A stretch of DNA of 64,000 bases. It comes from Roseovarius sp. EL26 (lineage in GTDB: Bacteria > Pseudomonadota > Alphaproteobacteria > Rhodobacterales > Rhodobacteraceae). Position numbers and translations under genes: made by a program. The notes under the pieces were generated by a model that was given only the letters and a program-made list of their open reading frames with translations, did no database searches and had not been told where the DNA came from. This document shows positions 33,298 to 42,703 of the stretch, in pieces; position 1 is the stretch's first letter; each line of letters starts with the position of its first letter. The DNA lies in NCBI RefSeq assembly GCF_900327775.1, contig NZ_OUMZ01000007.1, positions 2,095,606 through 2,159,605 on the forward strand. Reading direction: 5' to 3'.

Positions 33298-34568
33298 CCA
33301 CACAGACATCGGATGTCGTCCTTGAACGGATGATGGCGCTGCACCCCAAGATCATTGATCTGACACTGGATCGCGTCTGGCGTCTGCTTGATGCGCTTGG
33401 AAATCCGCAAAATGACCTGCCACCTGTGATTCATCTGGCGGGCACCAATGGCAAAGGCTCGACGCAAGCGATGATCCGTGCCGGGCTTGAGGCGGCAGGC
33501 AAACACGTTCACGCCTATACCTCGCCACATCTGGCGCGCTTTCATGAGCGCATCCGTCTGGCCGGGGAGCTGATTTCAGAACCTGACCTAACCGCCGTGC
33601 TGGATGAATGTTATGCTGCCAATGATGGCGGCAATATCACCTACTTTGAGATCACCACCTGCGCGGCGCTACTGGCCATGGCGCGTACACCTGCAGATTT
33701 CACCTTGCTTGAGGTTGGCCTTGGCGGCCGTCTGGACGCAACCAATGTGATGGATCAACCTGCACTGTCGGTGATCACGCCGATCTCGATCGATCATGAG
33801 CAGTTCCTTGGTGACACGCTGACCAAAATTGCCACCGAAAAAGCAGGCATCATCAAACGCGGTGTACCCTGCGTTGTCGGCCCACAGCCCGATGAGGCGA
33901 TGGACGTCATCGAGGCTACTGCCGCCCGCCTTGGTGCGCCACTGATTGCCCATGGGCAGCATTGGCATATCTCTGAAGAACGCGGGCGGCTGATTTATCA
34001 GGACGAAACCGGCCTGCGCGATCTGCCCCTGCCCAACCTGCCCGGCGCACACCAGATCCAGAACGCTGGAGCCGCGCTTGCTGCCCTGCGTTATCTTGAG
34101 ATGGGTGACAAAGCTTATGAGGCTGCGGTTTCTCAGGCGCGATGGCTTGCCCGTATGCAAAAGCTGGCTACTGGCCCATTGATTGATGCGGCACCTGAGG
34201 CCGAGTTGTGGCTGGATGGCGGTCATAATGCCGCTGCGGGGCAAGCTTTGGGTCAGCATCTTGGCACCCTGCCCCCACGTCCAACTTATCTGATCTGTGG
34301 GATGCTCAACACCAAGGATATCTCGGGGTATCTGAACCCACTGGTCGCACGAGCGCAAAAGCTAATCGCCATTTCGATCCCCGGTGAGGCAAATACACTT
34401 CCGGCAGATGAAACAGCCGCAGCCGCCAAAGCTGTGGGCATGACTGCAGATACGGCAGATACGGCGCTTAGCGCGGTCCAGCAGATTGCAAAAGAGGACC
34501 CGCAAGCGCGGATCCTCATCTGTGGGTCACTTTATCTGGCCGGGGCCATTTTACGCGAAAACGGCTGA
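33294..34568 (+). CDS. folC: Folylpolyglutamate / dihydrofolate synthase
   Basis: FolC adds glutamates to folates and also makes dihydrofolate. The 424-residue enzyme shows the ATP-binding [14 protein letters not shown] motif near residue 45, the [14 protein letters not shown] loop and [11 protein letters not shown]. It is coupled to accD, a pairing common in proteobacteria. Its stop codon abuts the stop codon of the convergent helicase gene in the palindrome TGATCA. Confidence 0.94.
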   Translation: MTTQTSDVVLERMMALHPKIIDLTLDRVWRLLDALGNPQNDLPPVIHLAGTNGKGSTQAMIRAGLEAAGKHVHAYTSPHLARFHERIRLAGELISEPDLTAVLDECYAANDGGNITYFEITTCAALLAMARTPADFTLLEVGLGGRLDATNVMDQPALSVITPISIDHEQFLGDTLTKIATEKAGIIKRGVPCVVGPQPDEAMDVIEATAARLGAPLIAHGQHWHISEERGRLIYQDETGLRDLPLPNLPGAHQIQNAGAALAALRYLEMGDKAYEAAVSQARWLARMQKLATGPLIDAAPEAELWLDGGHNAAAGQALGQHLGTLPPRPTYLICGMLNTKDISGYLNPLVARAQKLIAISIPGEANTLPADETAAAAKAVGMTADTADTALSAVQQIAKEDPQARILICGSLYLAGAILRENG

Positions 34569-35873
34569 TCAGGCGGCGCGTCTGCGCCGTCCGCCACCAC
34601 CGTTTCCACCGCCGCCGTTGCCACCACCATGACCACGGCCGCCATTTCCGCCGCCACTGTGTCCACCACCGCCACCACGACGACGGTTACGGCCGGGACC
34701 ACCACGGCCACCGCCAGGCTTTTTGTTTCCGGCGTCTTTCAACTCGGCCCAGACCGTGCCGCTTGCGACAGGAATGTCAGCCTTTAGAACCTTTTGGATA
34801 GCTTTGAATTCTGACACTTCATCGGTTGAACAAAACGCAATGGCCTCACCTTCGGCACCGGCACGTGCGGTCCGGCCAATCCGGTGGACATAGTTTTCAG
34901 CCACGTTGGGCAGATCGAAGTTAAAGACATATTTGACATCACTGATGTCAATACCGCGCGCTGCCACATCGGTGGCCACAAGCACAGTGATCTGACCATC
35001 TTTGAAGGCTTTGATCGCGCGGTCCCGTTGACCCTGACTTTTGTTGCCATGGATCGAGCCGGCCTTAAAACCGTCACGCTCAAGGTTTTTCATCATCTTT
35101 TCAGCACCGTGTTTGGTGCGGGAAAATACGATGGCGCGCTCGCCAATCTTGGTTGACAGCAACTCGCGCAGCAGGCCGTATTTTTCTTTCTGGGCCACAA
35201 AATGCACGGACTGCTGGATTTTCGCAACCGGCAGGCCGGGGCGCGCAACCTCTACCCGGACCGGGCTCGTCAGATAGCTTGTTGACAGCTCTGCCATCTG
35301 CTTTGGCATTGTCGCGGAAAACAACATGGTCTGGCGCTCTTTGCGCAGCAGTGGTGCAATCCGACGCAGGGCATGAATAAAGCCAAGATCAAGCATTTGA
35401 TCCGCCTCATCCAGCACCAGAAAACGGGTCTGGCCCAGATCAACAGCCTTGCGTTCGATCAGATCGATCAGACGACCGGGCGTGGCCACAACCAGATCCG
35501 CGCCTTTGCGCATCACTTCAACCTGACGGTTCAATGATACACCGCCAACAATCAACTTAGTTGAGATGTGCGCGCCTTTGGTCATAGCGATGATGTTGTC
35601 TTGGATCTGCTTGGCCAGCTCGCGCGTGGGTGCCAAAATTAGACCATGCGATGATTTCGGCGCCGGCTTGGTGCCCATCTTGGTGATGGCATCAATCAAT
35701 GGCAGGGCAAAGGCCGCCGTCTTACCGGTGCCGGTCTGCGCCAGCCCCATAATGTCACGTCCGTCCAAGGCAAGGGGGATCGCCTTATACTGGATCGGAG
35801 TCGGTTCAGTGATGCCTTGTGCAGCCAATTGGGCCACAAGGCGGGGCTTGAGCCCCAGTTCTTCAAAGTTCAT
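34569..35873 (-). CDS. DEAD-box RNA helicase (RhlE-like)
   Basis: The 434-residue helicase has all core motifs: Q motif (EPTPIQYKAIP), AQTGTGKT, PTRELA, DEAD in VLDEADQML, SAT, and HRIGRTARAG. The last 55 residues are Gly/Arg/Asn-rich with RRG repeats, an RNA-binding tail typical of RhlE proteins that remodel ribosomal or structured RNA. Its start has weak upstream signals and a long upstream gap that may hold a structured leader. Confidence 0.92.
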   Translation of the reverse strand: MNFEELGLKPRLVAQLAAQGITEPTPIQYKAIPLALDGRDIMGLAQTGTGKTAAFALPLIDAITKMGTKPAPKSSHGLILAPTRELAKQIQDNIIAMTKGAHISTKLIVGGVSLNRQVEVMRKGADLVVATPGRLIDLIERKAVDLGQTRFLVLDEADQMLDLGFIHALRRIAPLLRKERQTMLFSATMPKQMAELSTSYLTSPVRVEVARPGLPVAKIQQSVHFVAQKEKYGLLRELLSTKIGERAIVFSRTKHGAEKMMKNLERDGFKAGSIHGNKSQGQRDRAIKAFKDGQITVLVATDVAARGIDISDVKYVFNFDLPNVAENYVHRIGRTARAGAEGEAIAFCSTDEVSEFKAIQKVLKADIPVASGTVWAELKDAGNKKPGGGRGGPGRNRRRGGGGGHSGGGNGGRGHGGGNGGGGNGGGGRRRRAA

Positions 35874-36317
35874 TCAACAGGTTCCTGTCTGCCAGCTGCG
35901 CGCCGGAAATTACATAGCACGGCCCTAAGCGGTGCTCAGGCCGTATCGTCGGGGCGCGTTGGTAGAAAACATCGTGCAAGAACAAGATGCATCCAGATCA
36001 GTACCACTGCGCAATGTGGAAAAGGGAAATTTGATTGCAATGCCCCCTGATCATCAATGGGCATGCTGCACTGAGGGCCATATCGGGGTGTTAGGGGAAT
36101 AAGTCAAGGGGAGTATGCAAAGGTAAAATAATGTAGGTCGCCTGCAACACAGCCCGCCGCCAAAGATTTAGTGTAGATTTTTGCCCATAATCTATGCTTC
36201 ATCTTATACCGCTCCGTTAAGTTGCAACGCGATGCAGAGCTACACGCATCCAAAAAAATTGACTTTCACGGGCCCGGCGGCTCATACTTATCTCAATCGT
36301 TTTTTGAGCATTATTAA
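35874..36317. other. Intergenic region with promoter of the channel gene
   Basis: This 444-bp gap between divergent genes holds no CDS. At 36259-36264 a TTGACT, 17 bp, and TCATAC (36282-36287) form a good sigma70-type promoter reading toward the channel gene; the spacer is GC-rich. The left half presumably carries the helicase promoter and leader. Confidence 0.55.
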
Positions 36318-38381
36318 ATGTATGTAATTCTTTGCCGAATGGCAGCCTTATTCATGTTTCCGTTTTTGCTCATTTTACGATTTCTTTTACGACCATTCCA
36401 GATTTTCTTAGCCTACGCTAAGAAACGCGATGCGGAAATAGCGCGCGAAACGCCCCCCCGCGCCCGTGATTGGCATTGGTTTTTGGTAAAGTTCTATCCA
36501 AGATCTCGCCGAAAAATCGCTCCTGCTGACAAATGTATCGCACCTGTTGTAGTGATAGCCATCATATTCGCGATTTGGGAACTATTGGTTCTGGCCGCCC
36601 CTGTCTTTGAATATTTCGAGTTCCCCCCGCTAAAAGACAAACCAAATTTGTTCGGATGGGTAACCGTCTCATTTTTCATAATCTTTTGTCTCGAGTTTTG
36701 TATACGTTTCTTCTTAAAGGGTTGGCAGTACATGCGGCCCTGGGGTTTGATCGACCTTCTGGTGATCCTAATTGACGGCGTTTCGAGCGCGTTTTTCCTT
36801 GGTTTATTTGGCACAAGTCACGGGACCGGCGCAGGCGGCGTGCTTCGTGCACTCCGGTTATTCCGTCTAATCCGCATCGCGAAAATTTTCCGCTATCTCG
36901 CTGAATGGCGGCACATACGAAGATTCATTCGATCTGCTCGGCCCTATGCAACAGCCTTGCTTAGCTGCGCCTTATTTGCAGTCCTCATTGTGATTGTCAT
37001 ACTGTTTTGTGCGTTTCTGATTGCAGGTAGTGACCCTTGGCTAAAATTTGCAGAATTGATCGCACAGGTGATCGACGCACTAAAACCCAATAGCGCAGCT
37101 TCGGGAACCACAACCATTGCATCAATCTTCGTGCTTGCGGCTATTGCAAACATGATCGCAATTATCTTCATGCCCATTATGGGCAAAATTTCCGAACAAC
37201 AAAAGCAACTTGCGGCAACGGAATTGGTCGAAGCGCACATAATTTTCTGTTTGAACGATATTGAAGGTTATGAAGGGACTCTGGAAGAGTTCGTACATGT
37301 ATTTCACAAAAATGCGCAGCGAGATATTTTCATACTCGTGGACGAGGAGACAGATGGCGTAGAGCAGTTAGATTTAGATTTTGGGCAGAGTGTTCAGGTC
37401 GTTTCAGGAGATTTGACAGAGCCAAAAATCTGGCGACAGGCCATTGCAAGCCGTGCCTCAGCAATTTTCATGCTGGGAAGCAAAGATGACTTGTCAGCAA
37501 GCGATATTGTTTTGCTGTCTCACGATAGCCAATCCCAACGCCCAGGGCCCTTGACCATCTTTGAGCTACATAATGACAGCACGAAAAGCTATCAGCGCAA
37601 ACAATACGAATTTTCAGAAGACATTGATATTGTAGGGCTTTCGTTTCAAACACTGAGAGATCGAATTGAAACATACGCTTGGAACAGGCGGAGCTTGCAA
37701 TATGCATACCTTCAAAGTTTAGCCGACGATTACGAAGAGGAAATCGAATTTCCTGAGCTGGCCTATGTTGAGGGCAATACTCAATCAGCCCAAGCACTTG
37801 CTAAAGTTTTCAGTGATGATCCTTCTCTGAAAGTTGAGATACGCACCCATAATTTACTGATCCAATCAACTGAACATAGTTTGGAAACCTCGGATGATCC
37901 TATTGATGAACTGCGGATGCTAGAAAAAGTGCGCCGCACTCTTGCGTCACACCCTGAAGAGGCCAGTGGGACCTGCGTATTTGTATATGTAGAAACCTTA
38001 GAACTCGTAGAGTGGAATTCACGCTTCAGCGCGATGGGCAATGCAAATGTTTCTGTTATTGCAGTCGAAATCACATCGGCATTCGCTCTTTTACACGAGA
38101 TGGAATACCCAGGTATCCTCACTGGGTGGTTTTGTGAACTCGACGACACGAATGGTGTTGCACAGCCCCGCGTAAATTTTGAAAATCGCTACAAGGTACA
38201 CTCGCCTGAGGTGCGACGTAATACAACTCCGTCGCGATTGGGATCGTTGATCGGCCTAGAAGGCGAATGGGTCGTACTCGGTCAACAAGGAAGCACGCCA
38301 ACACCAAAAGTCGCTTCGAAACCGTCAGACCGCATCGAGGTTGATGACACCGGAACAATTTTGATTGGTCGAAAACATTAA
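36318..38381 (+). CDS. Voltage-sensor channel-like membrane protein with RCK-like cytoplasmic region
   Basis: The 687-residue protein resembles a six-helix ion channel joined to a cytoplasmic nucleotide-binding (TrkA/RCK-like) region. Helices lie at about 8-33, 73-95, 112-133 and 142-164. A voltage-sensor S4 with Arg every third or fourth residue follows (about 177-192: RALRLFRLIRIAKI), then S5 (211-236), a pore-loop region (238-268) and S6 (269-288). From about 300 to 660 two RCK-like halves follow (start AAHIIFCLND-type strand at about 305). The pore loop has no TVGYG or similar filter, so ion selectivity is unclear. The gene is visibly more AT-rich than its neighbours, a hint of transfer. 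The start ATG has no clear ribosome-binding site. Confidence 0.7.
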   Translation: MYVILCRMAALFMFPFLLILRFLLRPFQIFLAYAKKRDAEIARETPPRARDWHWFLVKFYPRSRRKIAPADKCIAPVVVIAIIFAIWELLVLAAPVFEYFEFPPLKDKPNLFGWVTVSFFIIFCLEFCIRFFLKGWQYMRPWGLIDLLVILIDGVSSAFFLGLFGTSHGTGAGGVLRALRLFRLIRIAKIFRYLAEWRHIRRFIRSARPYATALLSCALFAVLIVIVILFCAFLIAGSDPWLKFAELIAQVIDALKPNSAASGTTTIASIFVLAAIANMIAIIFMPIMGKISEQQKQLAATELVEAHIIFCLNDIEGYEGTLEEFVHVFHKNAQRDIFILVDEETDGVEQLDLDFGQSVQVVSGDLTEPKIWRQAIASRASAIFMLGSKDDLSASDIVLLSHDSQSQRPGPLTIFELHNDSTKSYQRKQYEFSEDIDIVGLSFQTLRDRIETYAWNRRSLQYAYLQSLADDYEEEIEFPELAYVEGNTQSAQALAKVFSDDPSLKVEIRTHNLLIQSTEHSLETSDDPIDELRMLEKVRRTLASHPEEASGTCVFVYVETLELVEWNSRFSAMGNANVSVIAVEITSAFALLHEMEYPGILTGWFCELDDTNGVAQPRVNFENRYKVHSPEVRRNTTPSRLGSLIGLEGEWVVLGQQGSTPTPKVASKPSDRIEVDDTGTILIGRKH

Positions 38382-38508
38382 CCGTTTACTTGTGTAAATT
38401 TTCGTCACTTTTGCCACTATAGTATACACTATACAACGCGTGCATTGTTTTAGTTTGATCAGACCACACGGAACGTCCAACGGAAGAGAAAACCCAAATC
38501 ACTTTCTA

Positions 38509-38537
38509 TTGACCGATTCGGTATGATTCGCTTATAC
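38509..38537 (+). promoter_or_regulatory. Sigma70-type promoter of a probable small RNA
   Basis: TTGACC (38509-38514), a 17-bp spacer and TTATAC (38532-38537) make a near-consensus promoter that does not serve any protein gene in this direction. Confidence 0.7.
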
Positions 38538-38543
38538 ATTGAT

Positions 38544-38702
38544 GCAACAGATAACCTGCGCTTGAGTGTACATACGCATCCCGCGCAACGCGTTGATAGG
38601 TGTGCCCAATTCCTTGATGACAAAGGAAAACGCCACCGAAGGTCTGACACGAATACCGTGGCAGGAACGAATGAGGGGCCGATCAACGGCCCCCTTTCTT
38701 TT
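38544..38702 (+). ncRNA. Candidate small RNA of about 155 nt
   Basis: The stretch between a strong promoter and an intrinsic terminator lacks a convincing reading frame but can fold into clear hairpins: TTCCTT/AAGGAA (38610-38628), CTGaCACG/CGTGgCAG (38644-38664) and the terminator itself. Size is near that of 6S RNA, but I could not confirm the 6S open-bubble structure. The 5' end is estimated from the -10 box. Confidence 0.65.
38675..38702 (+). terminator. Rho-independent terminator of the small RNA
   Basis: GGGGCCG (38675-38681) pairs with CGGCCCC (38687-38693) across ATCAA and is followed by CTTTCTTTTTG. The same hairpin lies 20 bp past the flotillin stop and may also help end that leftward transcript. 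Confidence 0.85.
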
Positions 38703-38713
38703 TGTATGTGTGT

Positions 38714-40459
38714 TTATTCTGCGGCCTTGCCATTGGGTTTGGCATCTGTGCCCGCGGGTTTGCTGGATGGCGCAAAGTTATCGCCCAACACACCATTGAT
38801 GCCATTATCCAAATTCACGCCAACAGATTCACCAATGGATTTGAGCGCGGGCATTTGAAAGGCCATGGCGCGCAATTCATCAAACGCCTGATTGACCAGT
38901 CCGGTTTCACCGTTTCCACCGCTTCCGCCGTTTGATCCACCGCCAGCACCCAGGCCATCAACTTTATGAATAGTGATGCCGTTGATTTTCTCAGCGGGCT
39001 TGACCATTTCACGCACGATTTCAGGCAGAACCGTATATTTCTCGATATCCAGACGGTACTGAATAACGGCCTCAGACAGCGTATTTTCCGCCGCGATCTG
39101 CTCGCGTTTACCCTCGGCATCAGCCAGCTTCTCTTTCTTGAGGGCCTCTGCGCGAATGGTGATCTCTTCGGCTTGCGCCTGTGCCATTTCACGCAAAGCG
39201 GCTGCCCTATCAACCGCCTCTTCTTTGGCGGCGGCCGCAGAGACACGAATGGCGATCGCTTTTTCGTCCGCTTCCGCCTGCGCCATTTCACGCAGGGCTG
39301 CACCGCGGTCCACAGCCGCTTCTTTTTCTGCAGCAGCAGTCACCCGAATACCCGTGGCCTTTTCCTCGGCCTCCTGCTCGGCAATCAGAATGGTCACGCG
39401 TTTCTGACGTTCAGCCTCGGCCACGTCGCGTTCGGTTTTAACCTGTTCCTCAGCTTTCACTGCCTCTGCGCGCGCAGTATCAGCGGCGGCTTTGGCCCGG
39501 CTTTCTTCCTCAGACTTTTGCTGGATGGCGATCTGGCGATCTTGTTCGGCGATTTCCAATTCTTTCGTGCGCTCAATCTGCGCCGCCTCAACCGATTTCT
39601 CACGCGCAATCCGGGCTTGTTCCGCCTCACGCTCGGCCTCTTGAGTTTTCTTCGCACGGTCGATGGCTTCGCGTGATCTTAGGGTTTCCAGCTCAATCGC
39701 TTGGGCAACGCGGGCTTCTTCCTGCTGGCGTTCAATCTCATAGGCTTTGATCTCACCCTCTTGCACAGAACGCAAAACAGCAACCTTGGTTTCGGCATCA
39801 ATCTCGGCGCGGCGTTTTTTGCTTTCGGCGATACGCTCTACCTGGTTTTTCATACCGGTCGCGTTGAAGACGTTGTCTTCGTCCAATGTGTCCATCGGCG
39901 TCTGGTCAAGCGCAGTCAATGAAACGGATTCCAGTTCAAGACCGTTTTTGGTCAGATCTTCGGCCACTGTCTGTTGCACCTGCTGGACAAAGTCCGAACG
40001 GTTTTCATGCAGCTCATCCAACGACATCTGCGCCGCAACCGAGCGCAGGGCATCAACCAGCTTACCTTCGACCATTTCACGCAGAGCATCGGTGTTAAAT
40101 GTGCGATCGCCCAATGTTTGCGCTGCACGGGCAATCCCTTCTGACGATCCCTGCACCGTGACGTAGAATTCCACGCCAACATCAACCCGCATCCGGTCTT
40201 TGGTGATCAGCGCTGACACCCCATCACGGCGAACCTCCAGCCGGGTGGTCTTCATGTTTATAAACGTAATTTCGTGCAGCACTGGCACGACAAAGACACC
40301 GCCATCCATGATCACCTTGCGGCCACCGGCCCCGGTCCGCACCAGGCTGACCTCACGGGTTGAGCGACGATACATGCGGGTCATGACAAACCCAAGGATC
40401 ATAAAGGCGATCAGAACCAGTACCACTGGGAACAATATGCCTGTAATTAAAGCTTCCAT
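38714..40459 (-). CDS. Flotillin-like SPFH-domain protein (YqiK type)
   Basis: The 581-residue protein has an N-terminal membrane helix (about 5-27), an SPFH domain (about 30-230, with VLHEITFINMKTTRLEVRRD) and a long coiled coil rich in Glu/Ala/Arg/Lys (about 230-480). The coiled coil contains an internal near-repeat (AAALREMAQAEADEKAIAIR-like blocks occur twice or more). The C-terminus has a Gly/Ser linker. Flotillins organise membrane microdomains. It is downstream of a YqiJ-like gene with a 19-bp gap, the usual pairing. Confidence 0.9.
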   Translation of the reverse strand: MEALITGILFPVVLVLIAFMILGFVMTRMYRRSTREVSLVRTGAGGRKVIMDGGVFVVPVLHEITFINMKTTRLEVRRDGVSALITKDRMRVDVGVEFYVTVQGSSEGIARAAQTLGDRTFNTDALREMVEGKLVDALRSVAAQMSLDELHENRSDFVQQVQQTVAEDLTKNGLELESVSLTALDQTPMDTLDEDNVFNATGMKNQVERIAESKKRRAEIDAETKVAVLRSVQEGEIKAYEIERQQEEARVAQAIELETLRSREAIDRAKKTQEAEREAEQARIAREKSVEAAQIERTKELEIAEQDRQIAIQQKSEEESRAKAAADTARAEAVKAEEQVKTERDVAEAERQKRVTILIAEQEAEEKATGIRVTAAAEKEAAVDRGAALREMAQAEADEKAIAIRVSAAAAKEEAVDRAAALREMAQAQAEEITIRAEALKKEKLADAEGKREQIAAENTLSEAVIQYRLDIEKYTVLPEIVREMVKPAEKINGITIHKVDGLGAGGGSNGGSGGNGETGLVNQAFDELRAMAFQMPALKSIGESVGVNLDNGINGVLGDNFAPSSKPAGTDAKPNGKAAE

Positions 40460-40478
40460 TCAGTTTTCCTTTCAATTT

Positions 40479-41222
40479 TTACGAAATGCGGACAAGTTTC
40501 AGATCACCCTGACGTCGGCGCAAGATCAGCACCTCTGTCCCTTCGGGCAGGGTATCTTCATCTGACAAAGGTTCGGCCATGACGTAATGCATGTTGCCGT
40601 GCCCATCCGTGAACCGGACCTGTGCCGGCTTCCCCCGGCGGGCAGCACCAACTGTTATCACACCTTTACGACGGCCATAGCTGCGCTCAGAAATGGCGCT
40701 GGTTTCAACGCGTGGAACCCAGTTGCCCACCGCTTCGGCGCAGTAGCGTGTCAAAAACAATGCTACAGGCAGCACCATCAGGGCAGCGATTCTAGCCGGG
40801 AGCACCGCCCCCGTCACAACCGAAATCAATGTTTGCCCAGACAGGCCAACCCCGGCAAAGAACGTCGAGAACAACGCCAGCCAGACTGTGAGTGGCAGTT
40901 TGCGCAGACCGATCAGATCAAGAAAGCCCCCACTCGTCTCAAGTCTGGGTTTAACGCCAGCCTCTGCATCGAGATCAGCACTGACATCGAATTCAATATC
41001 AGGGCCCAGGTCGGTGGGCATACTGGGGTCAAAATCGGCGTCTATGTCTGCATCTATATCGGCATCAAAATCCGCATCCAGATCGAAATCCGCATCTGCG
41101 TCGCCGCCGATCTGCGTATCGACCCCGATGGACATCAGCAACACTTCGAGTAGCAGAAAGCCAATCACCAAAGCGCCAAAAAACACAAACGGCTTCAGAC
41201 CCGGCTCCAACAATAGATCCAT
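40479..41222 (-). CDS. YqiJ/NfeD-like membrane protein with Asp-rich insert
   Basis: The 247-residue protein has transmembrane helices at about 8-32 and in the middle (about 110-160) and a C-terminal OB-fold (about 175-247: RRGKPAQVRFTDGHG) like NfeD/YqiJ partners of flotillins. Between helices one and two, residues 38-65 are a regular acidic repeat of D-A-D, D-F-D and D-I-D units. Such a repeat could bind cations or act as a charged linker in the periplasm; this is inference. Confidence 0.83.
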   Translation of the reverse strand: MDLLLEPGLKPFVFFGALVIGFLLLEVLLMSIGVDTQIGGDADADFDLDADFDADIDADIDADFDPSMPTDLGPDIEFDVSADLDAEAGVKPRLETSGGFLDLIGLRKLPLTVWLALFSTFFAGVGLSGQTLISVVTGAVLPARIAALMVLPVALFLTRYCAEAVGNWVPRVETSAISERSYGRRKGVITVGAARRGKPAQVRFTDGHGNMHYVMAEPLSDEDTLPEGTEVLILRRRQGDLKLVRIS

Positions 41223-41383
41223 TCACGTCCCCCTCGCATCGGCCCTCTTGGCGAGACACGCCAAAGCAGAGCCAGTCACAACCCATGATACAAGCAGAAT
41301 GCCCACCCAAAGATGTCAAGTACAAGTCATGCTTGTGTCAGATTTTGGAAAAGCGGAATAAATCTATGGCGCTCATTTATGCT

Positions 41384-42688
41384 TCAAAGATTAGAAAAGG
41401 CCCTGTCCAGCCCATCCGCTACCTGAGCGACATCGTCCATCGATAAACACATCGGTGGAACCATTCGCAGGCATGACTGATATGGGCCTGATTTCGATAA
41501 AATCAACCCCTGCGTGCGACATTGCTCAAAAACAGCTGAGGTTGTTTCCCGGTCAGGTTCCTTGGTTTTGCGGTCTTTGACCATCTCAATCGCCAGCATC
41601 AACCCGCGCCCCCGGACATCGCCGATGACGGGATACTTGTCTTTCAGCTCATTCAGACGCGTAAGCAATGCGCCGCCAACGACCTGCGCATTTTCTTGCA
41701 CCTTGTCTTCGCGGATCACCTGAAGAACTGCACGTCCGGCGGCGCAGCTGGTTGGATTGGCACCATAGGTGTGGAACATGAATTTTTCAGCCATCGGGGC
41801 GGCAATTTCTTTGCGTGCTACCACCGCGCCCAGAGGGAAGCCATTACCGATGCCCTTGGCCATGACAACGATGTCGGGAATGACGCCGTCAGCCTCAAAT
41901 CCCCACATGTGATCGCCGGTACGGCCAAAGCCGGATTGCACTTCGTCGGCAATATACAGGCCACCTGCGGCACGCACACGCTCTGCCGCGCCGGACATAT
42001 AACCCTTGGGCATCTCAATGATGCCGCCGTACCCTTGAACAGACTCGATTAGCATGCCCGCGATTTGGCCCGTCGTGGCACTGGCGATGGTACGTTCGAT
42101 TTCCTCCAGATAGGGCGCGGCACCGGCGTTTTCACCAAAGATGCCGCGATACTGGTTTGGCTCCGCGACAAAGGCCACATTGCCCGGCATGCCCGGGTGA
42201 CGCCAGCCGCTAATGCCCGTGGCCGATTGCGCCGCGGCGGTGGGACCATGATAAGCCGTGCGAAGCGCCAATAGATCAGGGTTGCCGGTATAGGTGCGCG
42301 CCATGGTCATCGCCAGATCCACCGCCTCGGAACCCGAGTTGGTGAAGTGGACAACCCATTCGGGGCCTGCGGGCATGGTGGCGGCCAATTCCTCGGCCAG
42401 ATGTGCAGGTGTGGGATGATAGAACATTGTCGTGCAGTGGGTCAGGGTCTGGGCCTGCTCCATTGCGGCGGCGACCACCTTGGGGTGCGAGTGACCAACC
42501 GAGATGCAGACGTTCATGCCCAACAGGTCGATATATTTGCGATCTTCGGCATCCCACAGGTATTGCATTGAACCGCGCTTGAACACCATCGGCTCTGCAA
42601 AGGGGACAAACTTGCGCTGGCTTGCCGCATAGTAGGTGTCGCGTCGCTTGGCGGTTGCGTCAATTGACCAATCAGTTGTCAGTGTCAT
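41384..42688 (-). CDS. Class III aminotransferase
   Basis: The 434-residue PLP enzyme belongs to the acetylornithine/GABA/omega-amino-acid aminotransferase group. Visible motifs are the cofactor-binding TNSGSEAVDLAM, ADEVQSGFGRTG with the conserved Asp, and the Schiff-base lysine in VVMAKGIGNGFPLGA. It starts 15 bp after the first FAD-GcvT gene stop and is last in the four-gene methylamine-type unit. It would transaminate an amine or amino acid freed by demethylation; the substrate is not known. Confidence 0.9.
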   Translation of the reverse strand: MTLTTDWSIDATAKRRDTYYAASQRKFVPFAEPMVFKRGSMQYLWDAEDRKYIDLLGMNVCISVGHSHPKVVAAAMEQAQTLTHCTTMFYHPTPAHLAEELAATMPAGPEWVVHFTNSGSEAVDLAMTMARTYTGNPDLLALRTAYHGPTAAAQSATGISGWRHPGMPGNVAFVAEPNQYRGIFGENAGAAPYLEEIERTIASATTGQIAGMLIESVQGYGGIIEMPKGYMSGAAERVRAAGGLYIADEVQSGFGRTGDHMWGFEADGVIPDIVVMAKGIGNGFPLGAVVARKEIAAPMAEKFMFHTYGANPTSCAAGRAVLQVIREDKVQENAQVVGGALLTRLNELKDKYPVIGDVRGRGLMLAIEMVKDRKTKEPDRETTSAVFEQCRTQGLILSKSGPYQSCLRMVPPMCLSMDDVAQVADGLDRAFSNL

Positions 42689-42703
42689 GTCTTGTCCCTC
42701 ACG

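Noticed and set aside
34569..34740. Repeat array in the helicase C-terminus.
   Set aside because: It encodes the Gly/Arg-rich tail; the repeats are codon-level and irregular, so neither CRISPR nor a DNA repeat element.
38544..38702. Naming the small RNA as 6S RNA.
   Set aside because: Size fits, but I could not draw the long closing stem and central bubble of 6S RNA.
38566..38799. Plus-strand frame across the small RNA region.
   Set aside because: It would run through a strong intrinsic terminator and into the flotillin gene on the other strand.
38966..39676. Long plus-strand frames opposite the flotillin coiled coil.
   Set aside because: They are antisense shadows of repetitive Glu/Ala/Arg codons and have no protein likeness.
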